Shown here piece after piece: positions 24,724 through 32,105 of a stretch of DNA of 64,000 nucleotides. How positions within the stretch are numbered: position 1 is the first letter of the stretch; every line of letters begins with the position of its first letter. Origin of the DNA: Breviolum minutum Mf 1.05b.01 (taxonomy: Eukaryota; Sar; Dinophyceae; Suessiales; Symbiodiniaceae); assembly GCA_000507305.1 (NCBI GenBank), contig DF239162.1, positions 193,501 through 257,500 on the forward strand. Direction: 5' to 3'. The notes beneath the pieces were generated by a model, which made no database searches, was not told the DNA's origin, and saw only the letters and a list, made by a program, of their open reading frames with translations. Made by a program: the position numbers and the translations under genes.

Positions 24724-25361
24724 ACGTCTTTGAGGGGCTATGCCAGCATACAAGGAAAACATGGCGGAAGTTTCAGAAAAAATGGCTGTCACATGGAACT
24801 CCTGTATTTCTTAGGAAAACATATCAATTTCATTTCTGCTTGATGGGACACCGCCGCTGAGCTGAAGCTGAAGCTAAAATCTTTTGCACCCAAGAACAAG
24901 TGAAAACTGCCGAATTTCCCGAGAAACAAGAAGGCTTTTTTGAAGCGTGTGTGTTCACGACCAGTTTGCTAAGGGAAATTGGTTGTTTACAACCACAAAT
25001 GTCATGACGTCCTGATTTCTTCGCCGACTTCTGTGAAGTTGGAATATCCCTGATGGATTTCTGACCCAGAAAAAAAAATCCCGATGTCGAAGGGAAAATC
25101 TTTTCGATTGATGCTCCACAGCGTCAGGATTCCAAAGGTTCCAAACACTTGGTGATCAAATCGTGTTGTTCTTTTTTTCTTCGAGCCTCCTCATTGGAGG
25201 GGGGGGGGGGTGCAAGGTCTTTTTTTGGGTTTGTTGCGGTTAAGGCCAGCAAAACGGCATTGTTAAAAGTGCTTTTTTGTTGCCTTTCCAATGATCGATC
25301 GGCGCACCTCATCGGTTGCTGTTATGCCTTTGCCTTCTGTGGCGATCTTTTCACAGATGGC
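5070..25361 (-). CDS. FBA: Class I fructose-1,6-bisphosphate aldolase with a Lys/Glu-rich C-terminal tail (18 exons found)
   Basis: Cytosolic or plastid glycolytic enzyme that cleaves or forms fructose-1,6-bisphosphate through a Schiff base on lysine. Minus strand; exons, 5' to 3': 25361-25308, 24552-24491, 23567-23513, 22491-22446, 22049-21979, 21730-21656, 20668-20622, 19757-19700, 17965-17905, 16222-16177, 14967-14921, 13472-13424, 12877-12796, 11654-11518, 9037-8980, 8371-8338, 6820-6762 and 6305-5070. All 17 junctions keep frame. Motifs in family order: ATDE (Asp33 in rabbit numbering), PGVKPHLKVY (Lys107), FAKWR (Lys146, Arg148), IVEPD (Glu187), FLSGGQS and FSWS. Donors: 9 GT, 7 GC, 1 GA; all acceptors AG. 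The N-terminal exon or exons (about 20 residues) are missing. Introns run from 248 to 2480 bp and are full of foldback elements. The family call is secure; individual boundaries of exons 12, 13 and 14 are less so. Confidence 0.9.
5100..6250. repeat. Tandem repeat coding for the KE-rich tail, with N gap
   Basis: Plus-strand units such as 'ggctcttccttcttggcctc' and 'tgcttccttcttgggttct' alternate with 'tccttcttttcctcctcc'. The unit length is about 60-66 bp with internal variation in the number of GAG codons. The assembly gap (5215-6015) sits wholly inside the array, as expected where reads or assemblies collapse on a tandem repeat. Confidence 0.85.
6762..6820 (-). CDS. FBA: Aldolase exon 17 (C-terminal helices)
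   Basis: 59 nt after acceptor GAGTTTTAG. Encodes ELYLQELAIASAAATGSYQ and ends TATCAG before GTGCTT (GT donor). It completes the Ser codon begun in exon 16, giving KEMSELYLQELAIAS, which fits the end of the aldolase fold in this subfamily. Confidence 0.8.
7777..7865. mobile_element. Foldback element, family F2
   Basis: 'agttggtggtttcaagccc' ... 'tatttgaaaccaccacccag'. Lies in aldolase intron 16, in the same orientation as the other F2 copies. Confidence 0.7.
8338..8371 (-). CDS. FBA: Aldolase exon 16
   Basis: 34 nt after acceptor ATCTTCGCCAG, encoding GKGGKIPLKEM plus one base. GT donor (ATGA/GTTTCT). With exon 15 it reads LLDLCKGKGGKIPLKEMS, the loop and helix after the FSWS strand in this aldolase subfamily. 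Confidence 0.8.
8980..9037 (-). CDS. FBA: Aldolase exon 15 (FSWS strand)
   Basis: 58 nt after acceptor CATCTTGCAG, encoding NISFSWSWALQAPLLDLCK. It ends TGCAAG before GCCACA, a GC donor. The site aligns with SYGRAL of animal aldolases, so phosphate-binding Arg303 is replaced by Trp here. Confidence 0.85.
9582..9712. mobile_element. Foldback/introner-like element, family F1
   Basis: 'cttactttccattatgac' ... 'atagggatccttatattgg' ... 'ataactgggtagcatttca' ... 'aaacaaccagggtagcc' ... 'ttttcattga'. Lies in aldolase intron 14. Confidence 0.75.
10897..10996. mobile_element. Foldback element, family F4
   Basis: 'actgttgatggaagaaatcc' at one end and 'ggatttcttccatca' at the other, with 'gaactggtgcagg' internally. 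One of about seven F4 copies; lies in aldolase intron 14. Confidence 0.75.
11518..11654 (-). CDS. FBA: Aldolase exon 14 (FLSGGQS motif)
   Basis: 137 nt after acceptor CCCGGTAG. Encodes TMPVAIRGVNFLSGGQS, then LEGAAARLNALNK and a basic Gly/Ala stretch ending PGMGS. To keep the expected Trp-Asn-Ile-Ser join to exon 15, the exon must end AGCTG before GATGAC, a GA donor. A GC donor at AAG/GCCGGG is possible but breaks the phase with exon 15. Confidence 0.8.
11817..11955. mobile_element. Foldback/introner-like element, family F1
   Basis: 'tgacgttccattatactgg', 'ttcatagggatcttggg', 'aatccctatataactgag' and 'cactactcatct' give the F1 layout in the usual direction. Aldolase intron 13. Confidence 0.65.
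12060..12172. mobile_element. Foldback element, family F9
   Basis: 'gatgggaatctaagggtac' with 'ccccaatgccacccctccccccagaaa', answered by 'ggccttgtttcttggggg' and 'gcacccttagattcccatg'. Termini ATGGGAATCTAAGGGT / ACCCTTAGATTCCCAT are exact inverts. Other copies: 28672-28780, 28860-28945, 46585-46705, 57855-57985, with decayed ones near 24045-24165 and 61880-62060. Confidence 0.75.
12796..12877 (-). CDS. FBA: Aldolase exon 13
   Basis: 82 nt after acceptor AAAAATGAG. Encodes SCDLDYSIEEFLGLFDGKMG and then RKKLLKD before GTGGTT. DYSIEE matches the stretch before the TMPV strand in this subfamily. The segment between EE and TMP is about six residues longer than I expect, so the 3' end could be misplaced. 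Confidence 0.65.
12955..13020. repeat. AT-rich tract
   Basis: Alternating AT with 'atatatatataatatatac'. Similar tracts lie at 2465-2530, 18645-18685, 20768-20890, 25960-25982, 29955-29995, 52920-52972 and 61610-61700. All the ones inside the aldolase gene are intronic. Confidence 0.8.
13424..13472 (-). CDS. FBA: Aldolase exon 12, probable catalytic-lysine exon
   Basis: 49 nt between acceptor GCTGTATAG and a perfect GTGAGTG donor. In frame it reads PPPKTPENMLTAAPK; phases match exon 11 (GC donor) and exon 13. The family has LLKPNMV or LKTNMV here, with the Schiff-base lysine (Lys229) two residues before NM. Here NM is kept, but the lysine sits four residues before it. I infer an insertion; an undetected alternative exon is possible. 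Confidence 0.5.
14451..14570. mobile_element. Foldback element, family F2
   Basis: 'ttggttggtggttttttcag' ... 'tatttgaaaccattcacctag'. Aldolase intron 11. Confidence 0.65.
14738..14878. mobile_element. Foldback/introner-like element, family F1
   Basis: 'gactttccatgaaatactcc', 'tagtagggatcctt', 'cataactgggtagtatttca', 'accaccagggtagcc' and 'tttcactgctca'. Its minus-strand start lies about 45 bases inside aldolase intron 11. Confidence 0.75.
14921..14967 (-). CDS. FBA: Aldolase exon 11
   Basis: 47 nt after acceptor CGTCCAG, encoding STLYKAMLEHGVYME. It ends GAAG before GCGTGA (GC donor; a GT donor two bases further is possible). Joined to exon 10 it reads NIEVQSTLYKAMLEHGVYME, the helix and strand before the catalytic lysine. 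Confidence 0.85.
16177..16222 (-). CDS. FBA: Aldolase exon 10
   Basis: 46 nt after acceptor GTCCTTGCAG, encoding EHDLETAIAVNIEV. With exon 9 it gives IVMKGEHDLETA, the conserved (D/E)G(D/E)HD region. Donor GT (TTCA/GTGGGA). Confidence 0.85.
17080..17215. mobile_element. Foldback elements, family F5 followed by F8
   Basis: 'acttggaggatcatcccatg', 'ctaaggatcgggtgctggtc' and 'cgtatcctaagtgtgggccc' are F5. It is followed to about 17640 by several GGGCCC-rich F8 units ('ggccccgagctgagatat', 'ggggcccgcataactcc', 'tataactccatttataacg'). Aldolase intron 9. Confidence 0.65.
17905..17965 (-). CDS. FBA: Aldolase exon 9 (Glu187 motif)
   Basis: 61 nt after acceptor AAATCTGAG, encoding ALICQDEGLVPIVEPDIVMK. 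IVEPD carries the active-site Glu187 equivalent. The exon must end AAAG before GCGACC, a GC donor, to join exon 10 in frame. Confidence 0.9.
18170..18284. mobile_element. Foldback element, family F4
   Basis: 'atactgttgatggttcagaa' and 'tctgagccatcaacagt' flank 'ccggccaaccaccc', 'ccaacctcaactggc' and related sequence. Aldolase intron 8. Confidence 0.75.
19700..19757 (-). CDS. FBA: Aldolase exon 8
   Basis: 58 nt after acceptor CACACGGCCCAG, encoding RFGPTRTAIESNMNDLARY. Joined to exons 7 and 9 it gives the LARYALICQ helix typical of class I aldolases. GT donor (CGCTAC/GTTTCG); an F3 element begins about ten bases into the following intron. Confidence 0.9.
19938..20055. mobile_element. Foldback element, family F2
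   Basis: 'agttggtggtttcaaccaac' ... 'tgaaccaagccaccacctag'. Aldolase intron 7. Confidence 0.7.
20622..20668 (-). CDS. FBA: Aldolase exon 7 (AKWR motif)
   Basis: 47 nt after acceptor TCAACCACCAG, encoding AAGAKFAKWRSPLQI. AKWR holds the equivalents of active-site Lys146 and Arg148. GT donor (ATCTC/GTGGCC). Confidence 0.9.
21088..21205. mobile_element. Foldback element, family F11
   Basis: 'gggtgttttcgaaattagg', 'taccccaaaatggatggttt' and 'gatttgggggtaccca' with 'ttgtcggaaacacccaa' closing. Aldolase intron 6. Confidence 0.7.
21337..21505. mobile_element. Foldback element, family F10
   Basis: 'aatcaacctaccccccctcc' against 'gtacgttagggggcgggttg', with 'aagggtttttaatagccggg' inside. Aldolase intron 6. 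Confidence 0.65.
21656..21730 (-). CDS. FBA: Aldolase exon 6
   Basis: 75 nt (25 codons) after acceptor CAACTGAG, encoding ELPGTPGDTVMQGLDSLAQR and then CKEYK. It must end TACAAG before GCGTTT, a GC donor; exon 7 then begins AAGAKFAKW, so no GT alternative keeps both frame and motif. Confidence 0.9.
21979..22049 (-). CDS. FBA: Aldolase exon 5 (Lys107 motif)
   Basis: 71 nt after acceptor ACACGAGAG, encoding VPFPEALEKRNIIPGVKPHL and then KVY. PGVK contains the Lys107 equivalent. It ends TAC before GCGTCT, a GC donor, to give KVYELPG with exon 6. The following intron is only 248 bp and contains one F3 element (about 21820-21915). Confidence 0.9.
22283..22410. mobile_element. Foldback element, family F6
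   Basis: 'ctgggatgtccatggtactgg', 'tggattatttcacccctt', 'ataagtaggttggataag' and 'ttccatggacaccctagtag'. Other copies: 15430-15560, 57159-57295 and, in the opposite direction, 54290-54555 and 63698-63832. Part of aldolase intron 4. Confidence 0.7.
22446..22491 (-). CDS. FBA: Aldolase exon 4
   Basis: 46 nt after acceptor AAACGGCCCAG, encoding AAILDPETLYQKDDE. It ends GATGAAG before GCACGG (GC donor) and joins exon 5 as KDDEGVPFPEALEK, the family consensus after the ILF-ETLYQ strand. Confidence 0.9.
23513..23567 (-). CDS. FBA: Aldolase exon 3
   Basis: 55 nt after acceptor TCTCTAGCTAG, encoding RIYRQMLYETPGINNYLS. Joined to exon 2 it reads ENTEEHRRIYRQMLYETPG. GT donor (TTAAGT/GTCCCT). Confidence 0.9.
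23800..23905. mobile_element. Foldback element, family F11
   Basis: 'tgtttccaaaaatagggga', 'gccccaaaatggatggttta' and 'gatttgggggtaccactatt', closing 'ttcggaaacatccat'. Aldolase intron 2; a decayed F10 copy lies beside it at 23650-23745. Confidence 0.75.
24491..24552 (-). CDS. FBA: Aldolase exon 2 (VGVENTEE motif)
   Basis: 62 nt after acceptor TTTCTCCCTTGCAG, encoding GPGTIGGRFENVGVENTEEH. VGVENTEE is diagnostic for class I aldolase. It ends CACAG before GCCAAT, a GC donor. Confidence 0.92.
24609..24720. repeat. (GAT)n microsatellite inside an aldolase intron
   Basis: About 36 GAT units with two GAC interruptions. It lies between aldolase exons 1 and 2, so the long poly-Asp, poly-Met or poly-Ser reading frames across it are not protein. 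Confidence 0.95.
25308..25361 (-). CDS. FBA: Aldolase exon 1 found (N-terminal strand; true first exon not found)
   Basis: 54 nt after a possible acceptor CTGGAAG, encoding AICEKIATEGKGITATDE. GT donor (GATGAG/GTGCGC). GKGI-A-DE is the N-terminal aldolase motif with the Asp33 equivalent. About 20 residues including the start methionine must lie further upstream. Confidence 0.85.
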
Positions 25362-25607
25362 CTTCCAGCAGGTGAAAAAGTTTGGAGGAAAAAACGGGAT
25401 CGGATCAAAAGGGAGACAACCGAAAAAAATGAAAGAAAAAATAAGTTCGGGGCAAATTGAAATAGATCTAAATAATATATGAAAAGATGTGATATGTTTT
25501 GCAAGTCTTGTCACATATGAGATGAAAAAGGAGATCATATGAGTTTACATACACACCATCCACAATCAATACAGGCTAGAAAACATGTGAGCAACATTCA
25601 AAACCCG

Positions 25608-25736
25608 TATGACATTCCATTATACTGATTGGTTCATGGGAATCCTTATGATGGCTTATTGTAATCCATATCTAACTAGGTCGTGTAATCCCCCATTTAC
25701 AGCAAACAATCAGGTTTTTTTGGTCACTGCTCTTAT
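25608..25736. mobile_element. Foldback/introner-like element, family F1
   Basis: 'tgacattccattatactgat', 'cttatgatggcttattg', 'tcaggtttttttggtcactgctc'. It separates aldolase exon 1 from a GC-richer island at 25737-25908 that is open on both strands and may or may not be an upstream exon. Confidence 0.75.
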
Positions 25737-26845
25737 GACATTTGGATGGTCTCTTTGCTGAATCTTCCCAGCCCCCTCTGGAACTTCTGGTCATTATGGC
25801 AGTTTTTGTGCTTACAACCCCCCGGGGCCCTTCTTTGGCACCAGAGACTTTCGACACTCCCCAAAATCACAGGCTCAAACACTGAAAATCCATCAAGATG
25901 ACAGCTGGTGAGAACTCCTCAAGATACAACCCACCAAAAAAGGCTCTATATACGTACACACACACATATATATATATATCCTCATCCCCTGGTTCTTTGC
26001 GTTCTTGCTTTTGTTCTTTTTTCGCCAAACAAACCAAAAATACTGGAGACACACATTTTCCCGGTTAACTTAGACTTGCTTGAGGTGGTTGCCAAAAAAA
26101 AAAGCACACCTTCCCAGATGGTGGTGAAAAACATGGTGATGATTTACAATGGGTAGAATCCGTAAAACATCACCATCTAAACAACTCCATATATCTCCAA
26201 ATGACGTTAAAATCTGTTTAACCATTGCAACATTTTACCTATCCTATCCTGTCATTTTGAGGATTCTGGCGTTCTTTAGCTCATCATTTAGTAGGAAAAT
26301 ACATCATCCTGGCTCCAAATCGCTCCCCCCATATCACAGGATAGCTACTCTCCATTTGAACCATTGTGATTTCACCCCCCAAAAAAATCCCTGAAGAGGC
26401 CTCCAATTCTCTTTTTCGTTCAGGGCTCAGGTGCCTCAGATTCTTGGAGGATGGGCTCCCAGGTATCGTAAGTAGTTAGGATCACCCCCATTTATAAACC
26501 ATTTAGGCCATTTGGAAGGGGAACAACCCTACTTAGGGGACTTAGCAATGATGGTGATTTTTCAACCACTTACTTAATCCTGCAAGTAGGGGACCGGCAA
26601 GCATTGCTTTTTTTTTTCCGTTTACTATTTTCTACCTGTGATGATTATTTTTGTAAAAGGTATTTTTTTTTTGGATGGAACAACTAGCATGGTGAATTAA
26701 GTAAACCTTGGGGTAATTTGTAACACGCTTTTATATGTCTTTGGAGTTTTTTCGTATCGGAAAAACACAAGTTTTCCAAAACCTGCTTCCAAAATACATG
26801 TTCACATCCAGCTGAAAAAACCACTCCCAGTATTGATGTATACCT

Positions 26846-26950
26846 GGAAAACAGCCGTTGCTATTAATGTCCATCAACTTGAAACCCCTAAAACAGCAAT
26901 CCAGTTGCCTAGAAATGGTACACATTGGTACACTGTGTTTTCCAGGTATT
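26846..26950. mobile_element. Foldback element, family F14
   Basis: 'tacctggaaaacagccgttg' ... 'tgtccatcaacttgaaacc' ... 'cagttgcctagaaatgg' ... 'gtgttttccaggta'. A second copy is at about 3150-3255; a fragment is at 44608-44665. Confidence 0.65.
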
Positions 26951-28765
26951 TGTTCCCTAAAGCAAAAAGTTCTGCCCCAAAAAAGAACCCAAATTTGCCA
27001 TCCGAGATGTATTCGCCAACAAGACCAAGGCCATCTTTGCTTTGGAAAGATCGAATCTACTCTGGGATTTTGAGGTTTCTGAGGTTCTTTAGCTCATTTG
27101 GTCGGAAAATACATCATGCATACCAGTCTCCAAATCCCTCCCCCAATATCGCAGGGGTTTGGACTTGATGGTTCATCCCAGAATTTCCGGTCGCCAGGAT
27201 TCAATCGAAGGATGAATCCATGAGTCGGTGGATGATTCGACGATTTCTTCGGGATTTTTTTGGGTTGCCTAAAAATTGTAATACACTCTGGTAAACTAAC
27301 ATAGCTGGCTGGAAAATGGACCCGGATTGAGTCGATGTATTTCCTATTGAACATGGGGGGATATTCCAGCCAGCAGGGTAATGGATGAGGGGGTGGTTAG
27401 ATGACACTGATACGGTTGTAGAAAAAGCTGAAAGTTTCCTGTTATAGAAACGAACTCTTAAGGTGTTTTAAAAGTCTCGAAATTCAAAACTCAACTTGCT
27501 TGAATTTCCAGTGAAGATGTCTTTCTATTTCACAAGCAGCCAAATAGTGCAATAGCCTGGAAGTTCAACCAGCATTTTTGAAAGGTTGGTTTACGAACCA
27601 CCATTCTTTAAGTAGGGGTTTATCACATGTATAAGGGGATGTTTCGGGGTCCAGGTAGGTTTGTGTAGTTTTCCTTCCAGGATACTCTCCTCCATGGCAA
27701 CTGCGATGGCAAATCTGTCGCACCACTTTCGATCGGCGCGAATCCGGTAGCCGACGCTGACCCGCAACACGGGCGCTACTGCGACCTCCAAAAAGGGTCG
27801 TCCCAAAAAAAACCACCAACCACTTGGAGATTTGCTGTATACAGGGGATGAAATCCTACCCAGCTAGATAGGGATTATAACGGGCCAATGTAAGGATCCC
27901 TATAAACCAACCAGTACAATGGAAAGTAAGAGGGTTTTTTATAAACTTGGAGGATCGGGCCCCATGACTTGCAAATGGCTCATTGGCCCATGGTCAGGAA
28001 CTTCGTCCCTTAAGGATCGGGTGCTGGTCTAGGTATGAATGGGGGACGGGTTTATCCCCCTTAACTAACCACGTATCCTAAATGGGGGGCCCATCCTCCA
28101 AGTACCTCCCTTGGAAAGAAAGGATAGTAAGTTGAATAATATTTTCAGTTGAGTTGAAAAACATGTTTTTCATTTTTTTCTTTCCTAAACATTGATGGTC
28201 ATAGATAGTCAGAAATGACGAAAGCATTTTCCATCCGGCCCATCATATTTCCGTATCTCTCGGTAAAAATGGAGGCATGTAAATTTCTTGAAATTCTGGG
28301 TCATTTCCGGACCAAACGGATGGTGAAACGAACTCAGACGAAGAGAAATAATCAATTTTCCGGCCTTTACATACACAGGGTGAAAGGGGCCCACCCAACC
28401 ATTTCCCATACGAAAGGTTGGTTCACCCAACAAAACCCTGTCGACATGTGCAGCGAAGTTCTCCTTTTGGTTCGATCTTTTCGGTTTTGGTTGGTTTGGA
28501 ATTTCAAGTTCTTCGCGTGTTTTGATTGAAAATTTAAGTTTCAAACTCAACAAACAAACATCCGGAACAGGTCGCTGCAGGTGGGTTTTTTCCGTATTTT
28601 GTTTTTGTTGAGAACTTCAACTTGGATTTTTTCAATCACAACTCCAATCATCGCCGTGAGTTTTTTTTGTTGTTCGTGGGAATCTAAGGGTGGACCTCCC
28701 CAATGCCACTCCGCAAAAAAAATAGCCAAAGTAGCCGGCCTCAATGGATTCTCAACCACCATTAC

Positions 28766-28865
28766 ACCCCCGAAATTTAACATAGCCCCTGAAAAATGAT
28801 GGTTAGAAGATGAATTTCCTTTTGGGATTGCCTATTTTTAGGGGCTATGTTAAATTTCCTTGGTG
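28766..28865. mobile_element. Foldback element, family F7
   Basis: 'tacacccccgaaatttaaca' with 'gcccctgaaaaatgatggt' is answered by 'taggggctatgttaaattt'. Near-perfect hairpin. Other copies: 2360-2450, 3885-4005, 17717-17815, 36805-36920, 43311-43420, 50605-50715 and 51302-51410. Confidence 0.8.
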
Positions 28866-29278
28866 TAGCCTCCCTCAAATAAGGCCGGCTATTTCATGGG
28901 AGGTTTGGCATTGAAGGGGGTTGGGCCACTTAGATTTTTTATGACTTTTCCCGTTGACCCAACATTTTTCCACGGCCGGGTGAGCCTCTAGTAGAACCCA
29001 AGACACATAGTAGTGCAACAGAGGCTGTAGTGCAACCTTTGGACGACTCAGATGGTTCACAGGGGTTTTCTACTTGGAGGATGGGCTCCCAGGTATCGTA
29101 AGCCACATGGAGTTCGGCCATTTGGAAGGGAAATTAGCCCAGTTAAGGGACCTACTAACCAGTGTTATGAACCACGTATCCTAACTGGGATGATCCGAAA
29201 CAATTACAACCACAGACTCTGGCGGAAACGAAAGGAATTTTGGGACCTGTGGAAAGGAAACTTCTCTTTATCACTACC

Positions 29279-29395
29279 CTCTGTTAAACTAACATAGCTG
29301 GCTGGAATATCCCCATCTTTGATAGGACATACATCTTCGATCCGGGTCCATTTTCCCTTGCTATCATGTTAGTTTACCAGAGTGTAAATTGGATT
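29279..29395. mobile_element. Foldback element, family F13
   Basis: 'ctctgttaaactaacatagc' with 'tggctggaatatccccatc' against 'atgttagtttaccagagtg'. Other copies: 27280-27380, 41156-41275 and 50503-50600. Confidence 0.75.
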
Positions 29396-30642
29396 GTCTT
29401 CAGCTAAAGCAGAAAGGAAATTCAGGAGGAAGAGAAAGTTCTGCCACTTGAAACAACTTGTCTAACCTTGTCAATCTCGTATGAGTGTTATAGATGTCAG
29501 CAACGCTGACCGCTTGGATGGGCCACATAGAAATCTCCAGAAAGCTTTTCTCAACCTACAAATATGTATAATTCCCTCAATCTTTTTCAAAATCTTAGAA
29601 AAAAGACCCATAGGATCCATGTAGTATTTACCTACATGAACACCATAAAACAAATCAATTAACTAAATAAATGGGTAGGTCAAACAAAAACCAGCCTCCT
29701 TTAACCCATGGGAATCCGTCATTTCGGAGATGGTGTGGGAAATCTTCCTTGGGATCTCCGAGATCCAAAAGGCACCTCGTGAAAGTCCCGCTTGGTCTGG
29801 GAGAACGCTTCGTTGTGGTGCATTGAGTGAGGCCGAGCTTGGGAAGCTCACGGCACCGGAGGCTCCCGCCGACCTTGTTGAGGTGAGATTGGGGTCGCCC
29901 AAAACTGGGGAGTTTCACACCACCCGAAACACCACCCTTTGGAAGGTGCTGGTAGTTAGATATATGTATATATATATTATATATACATATATTTTTTTCA
30001 AATAAGCTGCTATGACTCAACATAACAACTACAATAGAACAACTGCCCTATCTTATTACAATCTGTTTTTTTCACCCAACAATTGCACACACAGTTGGTT
30101 CTTTTTTTGGTGGGGTATTTTTCGTGAAAATCAAGGATAAAATTGCAGGAAACTGCCAGAATTATGTAAATCCTGAAAATGGTTGGTTGGAAGATGCCTT
30201 TCTTTTTTGGGAAGGTAACTTTGCAGGGGCGAAATCTTCAGGAAGGTACATGTTTTGGTGAATGACCACATTGAACAAAGGGGGAAATGGCTGTAGGTAA
30301 ATGTTCCCATCCCATTCGGGGCATCTGGGAAGACATGATTCAGAGAACATTGCAGAAAAAAAACAACATACTTGTGCATCATCACCTTGGATTTGCTTGA
30401 ATTAGATGGAAAAAATAGAACATATTCTCCCAAATGGTGGTTGAATGTTGATTTACAATGGTAGAACGTTAAAATCATCTTAAACAAATCCAAGTCACAA
30501 AATGTCATGAAAAAAACAACAAAACCTCTGCAACAAGTTTTGGTCAACAAAAAAAACCTCGGGAGACGTTGGTTTTTGCGTAAGTCGCATAAGCAACAAA
30601 AAATCCTTCCCCCCAACAAGCAGGGAAACCATTCAAAAAACC

Positions 30643-30777
30643 CCCTTACTTTCCATGAATTACTGGTTGGTAGGGATCCTTATTTCATGATTAATGACAT
30701 AATCCCCACATGACTGGGTAATATTTCATCCCCTTTTTTTGCCCTGAACAACCAGGAGCCCGGCCCTTTTTCGTTTC
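30643..30777. mobile_element. Foldback/introner-like element, family F1
   Basis: 'cttactttccatgaattact', 'tagggatccttatttcatg', 'catgactgggtaatatttca', 'gaacaaccaggagcccgg'. It lies directly downstream (minus sense) of exon 30825-30907. Confidence 0.75.
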
Positions 30778-30824
30778 GTGAAACCCCGAATGCACAAGCC
30801 AAGCATTAAAGAAAACCCCGACAC

Positions 30825-31732
30825 CTCGCTGCTATGAAGGCTTCCATCTGATGCAAAACTCGTCGCACCAAACTGGGGGGATTTCTTTTTTTTCAGCCGT
30901 TGGCGACCTGCGGCAGAGTTCCGGCCGGAAATGGTCACTTTTTTTAGCAAGGAAAGATGAGGGGGATTTTTTGATGGAAAAACGCAGGCAGAAAGGGTGT
31001 GGTGTGGTGGTTTTGCTGCTTTTTGAAAAAAGGCGTCTGTATCAAAGAAAACTGTCACGTGTTATTTTTTGGTGGAAGGGGTGATCATTTTGGATAAACA
31101 TATTTTCCATTGCAGCTAGTGTTTCGACTACTTGAAGTCCATGCTTTGAGGTATTCGCGCCCCTCCCCCAGCACCATTTCTTCCAAGCCTGGAAAATTTT
31201 GCCCCAAAAGAATTGCGTCGAGCCAAGAAGCATCAGATTTTTGTCACGTAAAAAAAAAACGTCAAAAACCCATCCTTCAAAGGGGTAGAACAGCGCAAAG
31301 GAGATCTTTTTTCAGCATCAACATTCCGGGAGGTTTACACATTCATTCTTCCAACTTGGTGTCTAGGATAAACGCAAAAAAGTTGGGCCGTGCCTAAAAC
31401 AATGATAAACCAGCGGATAATGTAGGTTAAAAAACGTTTCCCTTCATAAACATCCCGGCGGACTGTTTTCCGCGCGTGTAGTTGCATGCCTTGTAAAAAA
31501 AGAATCTGTTGTGAACAGCACAAAAACGTGGAAATTTTCATGTTTTTGTAACATTGCAATTTCAGAATTTCTCTGAAATCTGCGCAATTACAATGGGCAG
31601 AAAAAAACGTCACTGAAACATTGTTATTTGCATGGAATTGTAACATGTCCATATTTTTTGGGCCCTGAAAATGGGGTTCGTTTTTTGAGCCGTTTTTCGT
31701 TTCGCTGTGGTATCGGCTGCATTTTCATCGCA
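30825..31732 (-). CDS. Four-exon part of an unidentified minus-strand gene
   Basis: Exons 31732-31645, 31489-31436, 31188-31132 and 30907-30825 join with consistent phases (0 to 1, 1 to 1, 1 to 1, 1 to 0). Pieces: CDENAADTTAKRKTAQKTNP; MQLHARKTVRRDVYEGK; LEEMVLGEGREYLKAWTS; RQRLKKKKSPQFGATSFASD. Acceptors are pyrimidine-rich (ATTTTCCAG; TTTTTTTTACAAG; CTCTGCCGCAG); donors are GTTACA, GTTTTT, GTAGTC and GTGTCG. The product is basic and charged, with no domain I know. The region 31116-31247 is also open on the plus strand with fair signals, so transcript data are needed to confirm the strand. Start and stop codons were not found. Confidence 0.5.
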
Positions 31733-31749
31733 CTTTTTGTCAAGTGCGA

Positions 31750-32105
31750 AGTATGTACCGAAGCAGTCCACTCCGTAGCAGTTTGAACACGAGTTACATC
31801 ACAAGTTTGGACATGTGTGAAGTATGTACCGAAACAGTCAAATCCAAAGCACCTTGAACACGAGCTACATCACAGGTTTGGACAGTATGTGAAGTATGTA
31901 CCGAATCAGTCCATTCCAAAGCACTTTGAACACGAGTTACATCACAGGTTTGGACATGTGTGAAGTATGTACCGAAGCAGTCCATTCCGTAGCACCTGGA
32001 ACACTAGTTACATCACAGGTTTGGACGTGTGTGAAGTATGTACCTAAGCAGTCCATTCCGTAGCACTGTGAACACTAGTTACATTACAGGTTTGGACATT
32101 TGAAA
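31750..32105. repeat. 71-bp tandem repeat, five copies
   Basis: Units begin 'agtatgtacc' at 31750, 31821, 31893, 31964 and 32035, so the spacing is 71, 72, 71 and 71. Each contains 'cagtccattccgtagcac' or a variant, 'gttacatcacaggtttgga' and 'catgtgtga'. A 71-bp period shifts the reading frame at every unit and frames close, so it is a minisatellite, not a coding repeat. It lies just upstream (minus sense) of exon 31645-31732. Confidence 0.9.

Larger units (their letters stand above)
25737..30824. other. Unresolved gene-bearing stretch with exon-like islands
   Basis: Exon-like, GC-richer islands lie at about 25771-25908, 26970-27070, 27682-27793, 28613-28655, 28930-29066, 29200-29270 and 29725-29945. 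Several have good plus-strand splice signals (for example 25771-25908 ending before GTGAGAAC, 28613-28655 before GTGAGTTT, 27682 after TTTTCCTTCCAG), but the minus strand is open in most of them. They could be upstream exons of the aldolase gene or exons of another gene. Between them lie F3 (26070-26190), F5 (26443-26595, 27948-28105, 29068-29185), F14 (26846-26950), F13 (27280-27380, 29279-29395), F7 (28766-28865) and F9 copies. Confidence 0.45.

Noticed and set aside
24306..24860. Poly-Asp, poly-Met and poly-Ser frames across the GAT repeat
   Set aside because: The repeat lies between aldolase exons 1 and 2 and must be intronic.
25771..25908. Plus-strand exon with strong signals (CTTCCCAG acceptor, GTGAGA donor; YGSFCAYNPPGPFFG)
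   Set aside because: Not rejected outright but not annotated as a CDS. It would put a plus-strand gene against the run of minus genes, and the minus strand is also open.
31794..31985. Open frame inside the 71-bp array
   Set aside because: The 71-bp period changes frame each unit; the frame is an accident of two units.
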